Source: an uncultured Lachnospiraceae bacterium (lineage in GTDB: Bacteria > Bacillota > Clostridia > Lachnospirales > Lachnospiraceae). From it: 10,200 nt of DNA. The notes under the pieces were generated by a model. The model was not told the origin of the DNA, searched no databases, and saw only the letters and a program-made list of their open reading frames with translations. The position numbers and the translations under genes were made by a program. This document shows, one piece after another, positions 7,596 to 10,200 of the stretch (its first letter is position 1; every line of letters begins with the position of its first letter). The stretch is from contig CAJTLD010000096.1 of NCBI GenBank assembly GCA_910577065.1, forward strand, positions 1-10,200. Direction: 5' to 3'.

Positions 7596-8743
7596 AGAAT
7601 TACCTCCCTTTGGTAGATGGGAATATTAGTATCGTAATATTCCAGTGAATCTACCGTTTCGCAATATTCTTCATAAAAATAAAAATCATACTTCCCGTCT
7701 GTTCTTTCAATAAAATAAGAGTTCTCCACAGTTGGAGTAATTCCAATGTTATTATTATCTGTATAAATACAATCAGGCTCGAAAATAAACCAAAATGACA
7801 GAACAAACAAGAAAATTCCTATGCACATAAATAATGTCATTTTAATTTTATAAAATATATCTTTGGAATCATCCATCAGCATACTAAAACGCTGTGTCAA
7901 TATCGAAGGCGACTTGCTGCAAAGTGAAATAACATTACAGGAGTTTATTGATGAATTGGAAACCATTATTTTTTCTGCAACGGCCAGCAGGCATTCAAGA
8001 TATTTGACCTTTTGGGATGGAACTTTGGCAACCGATCTATCTACGCGCATTTCAATAATAGAGTTAGTTTGTTCTGAAAGTAGTCGGGTACATGGATTCC
8101 ACCAGTAAACGATTGAAAGGATATTAATGAACAGCTTTAAAAATAAATCATGGTGCAGATAGTGTGACGCTTCATGACGCAGGACAAAGTAAAGCTGTTC
8201 CTCATCCAAATCCAGTTTTTCCGGTAATAATATATATGGACGGAACAAACCGTATATCATCGGAGTACATACCTGCGGCAAAGTATACAGTGAGATATTT
8301 CTTGTTTTGGGAAATTCTTCCTGGATTTTTTGGAATATCAGGAAAGCCTTGGCGTGTTCCGGAAGTTTATGGCAGTTCTTTTTCAGATTTGATGCAAAAA
8401 TACATTCATTTATAATATAACGGGCTGCCAGGTACAGAGTTCCGCTTATCCATATGATAACTGCGAATGTCCACAGCGAAAAACAATTCCCAAAATGGTG
8501 GTACCCAAGAAAATAATCCAACAGGTAAGACGGGATTTTTGGTAAATAAACATTGTGAGACAGGAATACGAATTCAAATGGAAGGAACATCCTCAGAACC
8601 GTTATGCCAAGCCCTATGCTTAAAATGGGGATTCCTAATTTTACCATCAGCTTTTGATTCCGAAATACGAGATATAAGAGAATGATGATAAAATTTGCAA
8701 ATAAAAACGACATCTGAACAGATGTAAATGAAATACGTATCAT
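7592..8743 (-). CDS. M56 family (BlaR1-type) integral membrane zinc metallopeptidase
   Basis: This 383-residue membrane protein has N-terminal hydrophobic segments at about residues 13-28, 36-54 and 89-108, and another at about 300-320. The zinc site HEASH (His190, Glu191, His194) is followed by the likely third ligand Glu231 in EMRVD, as in BlaR1/MecR1. The MIYGLFRPYILLPEKL block before HEXXH is typical of the family. The C-terminal tail (~321-383) is short, acidic and Tyr-rich, and is predicted to lie outside. It is not a penicillin-binding sensor domain, so this is not a beta-lactam sensor of the BlaR1 kind. Such proteases usually cleave a cytoplasmic BlaI-type repressor, but no such gene is present within the window on either side. 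ATG 8743 is preceded by AGGAAGG at a longish 9-nt spacing. The gene is visibly richer in A+T than the kinase gene. Confidence 0.9.
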   Translation of the reverse strand: MIRISFTSVQMSFLFANFIIILLYLVFRNQKLMVKLGIPILSIGLGITVLRMFLPFEFVFLSHNVYLPKIPSYLLDYFLGYHHFGNCFSLWTFAVIIWISGTLYLAARYIINECIFASNLKKNCHKLPEHAKAFLIFQKIQEEFPKTRNISLYTLPQVCTPMIYGLFRPYILLPEKLDLDEEQLYFVLRHEASHYLHHDLFLKLFINILSIVYWWNPCTRLLSEQTNSIIEMRVDRSVAKVPSQKVKYLECLLAVAEKIMVSNSSINSCNVISLCSKSPSILTQRFSMLMDDSKDIFYKIKMTLFMCIGIFLFVLSFWFIFEPDCIYTDNNNIGITPTVENSYFIERTDGKYDFYFYEEYCETVDSLEYYDTNIPIYQREVIL

Positions 8744-8812
8744 GGTACTATACCTTCCTGTCTGTTGGATTTTCTTTTGTAAAAATCAATTATAATTATA
8801 TGACTTGTCTGT

Positions 8813-8841
8813 ATTATAACCCATTTTAAATAAAAAATCAA
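8813..8841 (-). promoter_or_regulatory. Sigma-70-like promoter for the M56/small peptide operon
   Basis: On the minus strand, TTGATT (8836-8841, 4/6) and a perfect TATAAT (8813-8818) are spaced by 17 bp. Transcription would begin near 8806, leaving a leader of about 60 nt. The leader contains an AT-only 10-bp palindrome, TATAATTATA (8791-8800), which may be chance in such AT-rich sequence. No clear BlaI-box (TACANNTGTA) is seen. Confidence 0.5.
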
Positions 8842-8847
8842 ATAAAA

Positions 8848-8876
8848 TTATCAAAATTGTGAATATTTCATATATT
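8848..8876 (+). promoter_or_regulatory. Possible promoter for the 49-residue charged protein gene
   Basis: TTATCA (8848-8853, 4/6) and TATATT (8871-8876, 5/6) are spaced by 17 bp. This would start transcription near 8883, about 27 nt before ATG 8910. The surrounding sequence is very AT-rich, which makes chance matches likely. Confidence 0.35.
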
Positions 8877-8909
8877 AGTAAGTGTGTTACAAAAAAAGAG
8901 GTGTATGAA

Positions 8910-9059
8910 ATGGGCCGTTTGGTGATTAATGGAGAAGAAATTTATGAATTAGACGAACAGTGTATGAGAGAAAAAAGGGAAAAACAACGAAAGGAAAAAA
9001 GCATATCTGCTATGGAAGAAAAAAAAGAAATCCACAGAGACAATTTTAAAATGCCGTAG
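8910..9059 (+). CDS. Small charged protein of unknown function (49 aa)
   Basis: The chosen start, ATG 8910, has GAGGTG (8898-8903) six nt upstream. A longer in-frame reading from GTG 8859 would place this site inside the gene and has no site of its own. The protein opens with MGRLVINGEEIYELDEQCM and continues as a Lys/Glu-rich, probably helical tail with no hydrophobic segment and no signal peptide. It is therefore most likely cytoplasmic. The good ribosome binding site and the terminator immediately after the stop argue that it is a real gene. I have an impression of similar small proteins in Lachnospiraceae but cannot name a family. It is divergent from the M56 gene and stands alone, so a link to that system is only possible. 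Confidence 0.65.
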   Translation: MGRLVINGEEIYELDEQCMREKREKQRKEKSISAMEEKKEIHRDNFKMP

Positions 9060-9062
9060 CGA

Positions 9063-9108
9063 AAAAATACGGCTTAAAACCGAAATGACAGGTTTGGGCC
9101 GTATTTTT
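9063..9108. terminator. Bidirectional terminator between convergent genes
   Basis: The arms AAAAATACGGC (9063-9073) and GCCGTATTTTT (9098-9108) form an 11-bp perfect stem. An inner 5-bp stem (9077-9081 with 9091-9095) lies beyond a small internal loop. The T-run works for the plus-strand gene ending at 9059. The A-run (from 9062) works for the minus-strand PHP gene ending at 9130. Confidence 0.88.
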
Positions 9109-9129
9109 CGGGCCGTTCTTTTGGCGGGT

Positions 9130-9849
9130 TTAAAATCCGGAATATCCTATAAAATCCGCAAATTTTTGGGGCTCCATATTTAGGATCAGGTTTTCATCAA
9201 AACGGATATCCTGAAGCAATTCTTTTGCCAGTGAAAACTCTCCGACCCAGGACGGATCGTGCGCATCGGAACTGACGATAACAGGTACGCCGTATTCCAT
9301 ACAAAGAGGAAGCATTGTACGGTAATTTTCAACGCAGTTTGGCCGTTTTGCTTTTTTTACGAGGGAACTGTTGTTGACCTCAAGCGCGACATGGTATTCC
9401 TTTGCGCCCTGTACGAGGGCTTTATAGTCGAGCGGTATATTTCCGTCATCCGGATGGGATACAAAGTATACTTTTTCATGTTTCATGCAGGATAGGACGT
9501 TTTGGGTGTTTTTTGCAGATCCTTCATTCCGGTAACAGATTCCGTGCAGGCCGATGATGGCATAATCCAGAAAGTCAATGTACCGTTGTTCCAAGGAAAG
9601 CGTGCCGTCGTTTAGGATGTTAATTTCGCTGCCGTGGAGGATGTGTACGCCGTATAGCGTGCGTGGAATAACAGCAAGGTTGGTAAAATGGATGGGATGT
9701 GCTGCTCCTGGGATGCCGGGCGCGTGTTCGCTGACGCCAAGTGCATAAAGCCCTCGTTCGGCAGCCGCCTGCGCCATTTCCCGGATTGTCCCGTAGGCGT
9801 GTCCTCCTGCAATGGAATGTGTGTGGATATCCAGGATAAAATCTTTCAT
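9130..9849 (-). CDS. PHP-domain metallophosphoesterase (YcdX-like phosphatase)
   Basis: This 239-residue protein is a full-length PHP hydrolase of the YcdX type. All nine residues expected for a trinuclear metal centre are in place: His9 and His11 (DIHTHS), His17 (GGHAYGT), His42 (SEHAPG), Glu75 (GSEINI), His102 (GLHG), His132 (SHPDDG), and Asp195 and His197 (SSDAHD). The family hydrolyses phosphate esters in the cytoplasm using zinc or manganese. The natural substrate is not fixed by sequence, and related proteins are often annotated as probable phosphatase or histidinol-phosphatase-like. The start ATG 9849 has a perfect AGGAGG six nt upstream. It is monocistronic, with terminators on both sides (9063-9108, and 9930-9970 upstream). 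It is not an X-family polymerase PHP domain, since nothing is fused to it. Confidence 0.93.
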   Translation of the reverse strand: MKDFILDIHTHSIAGGHAYGTIREMAQAAAERGLYALGVSEHAPGIPGAAHPIHFTNLAVIPRTLYGVHILHGSEINILNDGTLSLEQRYIDFLDYAIIGLHGICYRNEGSAKNTQNVLSCMKHEKVYFVSHPDDGNIPLDYKALVQGAKEYHVALEVNNSSLVKKAKRPNCVENYRTMLPLCMEYGVPVIVSSDAHDPSWVGEFSLAKELLQDIRFDENLILNMEPQKFADFIGYSGF

Positions 9850-9891
9850 GTTTTTCCTCCTGATGTTGTAGGTTTGTCGGTAACAACAAAT

Positions 9892-9920
9892 AGCATAACA
9901 GAATCGTATGGTACGATCAA
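9892..9920 (-). promoter_or_regulatory. Promoter candidate for the PHP gene with internal inverted repeat
   Basis: On the minus strand, TTGATC (9915-9920, 4/6) and TATGCT (9892-9897, 4/6) are spaced by 17 bp, downstream of the previous gene's terminator. The spacer holds an inverted repeat with 6-bp arms around TGG (9903-9908 and 9912-9917). This could be an operator covering the promoter. Confidence 0.4.
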
Positions 9921-9929
9921 GGAACTTTT

Positions 9930-9970
9930 AAAAAGTGTAAAGCCATTGACAACTCAATACGCTTTACACT
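9930..9970 (-). terminator. Rho-independent terminator of the coiled-coil protein gene
   Basis: Read on the minus strand, AGTGTAAAGC (9970-9961) pairs perfectly with GCTTTACACT (9943-9934). An inner 5-bp stem, ATTGA with TCAAT, closes a GTTG loop. A T-run (9934-9930) follows. It begins 30 nt after the TAG stop at 10000-10002 and separates that gene from the PHP gene. Confidence 0.85.
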
Positions 9971-9999
9971 CTGGTTTATGTTATAAGATGTGGCTGTAA

Positions 10000-10200
10000 C
10001 TATGCTATATTATGCAAGTTGTTGTTTTTTTCATGTTCATTCAATATTCTATGAACGCGTGAAACTTCTTCTAAAATAAGGTTTTCGCTTTCTACAATTT
10101 CGAATTTTAAGGTTCGCTCTGTACGCTTGATTTGTTTTTCTAACCTGTCCAGCCGTCCGTCTGCTTTGTCTAGCCGTCCGTCTGCTTTGTCTAGCCGTCC
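10000..10200 (-). CDS. C-terminal part of a coiled-coil heptad-repeat protein (N-terminus beyond window)
   Basis: The minus strand from 10200 to the TAG at 10000-10002 reads 66 residues without interruption, and the start lies beyond the right edge. The visible part opens with exact heptads GRLDKAD, GRLDKAD, then GRLDRLE. It continues as a charged helix containing TLKFEIVESENLILEEVSRV and ends in an Asn-rich tail. Leu every seventh residue indicates a coiled coil, and there is no membrane segment in the visible part. Short coiled-coil proteins with similar repeats and a similar C-terminal ending are, as I recall, common hypothetical proteins in Firmicutes. Their function is not known to me. 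A terminator follows the stop. Confidence 0.75.
   Translation of the reverse strand, partial: GRLDKADGRLDKADGRLDRLEKQIKRTERTLKFEIVESENLILEEVSRVHRILNEHEKNNNLHNIA
10151..10200. repeat. 21-bp perfect tandem repeat, coding
   Basis: Two identical 21-bp units (10151-10171 and 10172-10192) are followed by the first 8 bp of a third (10193-10200), after which the window ends. Each unit encodes one heptad, GRLDKAD, on the minus strand. The exact identity at DNA level, including wobble positions, points to recent duplication or slippage. Confidence 0.9.

Noticed and set aside
7592..8743. Beta-lactam sensor BlaR1
   Set aside because: The M56 protease motif is present, but the C-terminal outer part is only about 60 residues and lacks a penicillin-binding domain, and there is no BlaI gene.
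8859..8909. Longer N-terminus (GTG start) for the small charged protein
   Set aside because: It has no ribosome binding site, and the clear GAGGTG at 8898-8903 serves ATG 8910 instead.
9946..9951. Perfect TTGACA on the plus strand, suggesting a promoter
   Set aside because: No -10 hexamer lies at proper spacing, there is no downstream plus-strand gene, and the bases belong to the inner stem and loop of the minus-strand terminator at 9930-9970.
9688..9999. 103-residue plus-strand open frame across the PHP start and its upstream region
   Set aside because: It is mostly antisense to the PHP gene and runs through the promoter and terminator region, with no start signal.
10151..10192. CRISPR-like array
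   Set aside because: The repeats are directly adjacent without spacers and translate into regular coiled-coil heptads, so they are coding tandem repeats.

Overview
The window looks like a chromosomal stretch from a Gram-positive gut-type Firmicute, most likely Lachnospiraceae. This is an inference from four things: strong AGGAGG-type ribosome binding sites, a lipobox solute-binding protein, Bacillus/Clostridium-style sigma-70 promoters and U-tract terminators, and a large dCache/PAS/GGDEF-like/GAF hybrid kinase of a kind I associate with that group. No species can be named. No rRNA, tRNA, transposase or CRISPR array was seen.

Region 1 (1-1637, minus strand) is an ECF sigma factor gene overlapping by 17 bp a membrane-anchored protein that is very probably its anti-sigma partner. 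The anti-sigma gene runs off the left edge. Region 2 (1638-1783) is a compact divergent control region. It holds one sigma-70-like promoter in each direction, a 14-bp perfect palindrome and a cre/LacI-like inverted repeat. Region 3 (1784-7244, plus strand) is a two-gene operon. It encodes a family-1 solute-binding lipoprotein and, 9 nt later, a 1307-residue hybrid sensor histidine kinase with a large extracellular sensor domain, and it ends at a strong hairpin terminator. There are no ABC permease genes, so the lipoprotein may serve the kinase as a ligand receptor rather than a transporter.

Region 4 (7362-8743, minus strand) is an AT-richer two-gene unit: an M56/BlaR1-type membrane metalloprotease and, overlapping it by ATGA, a small secreted peptide. 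No BlaI-type repressor gene is visible. Region 5 (8910-9059, plus) is an orphan 49-residue, highly charged protein. It shares a terminator with the convergent Region 6 gene (9130-9849, minus), a PHP-family metallophosphoesterase like YcdX with all nine expected metal ligands. Region 7 (10000-10200, minus) is the C-terminal end of a coiled-coil protein. It has exact 21-bp repeats encoding heptads, is followed by its own terminator, and is cut by the right edge.

No gene-free stretch exceeds 300 bases. The longest, 7172-7361, holds the kinase terminator and then about 115 bp (7245-7361) of AT-rich sequence in which I see no further signal.
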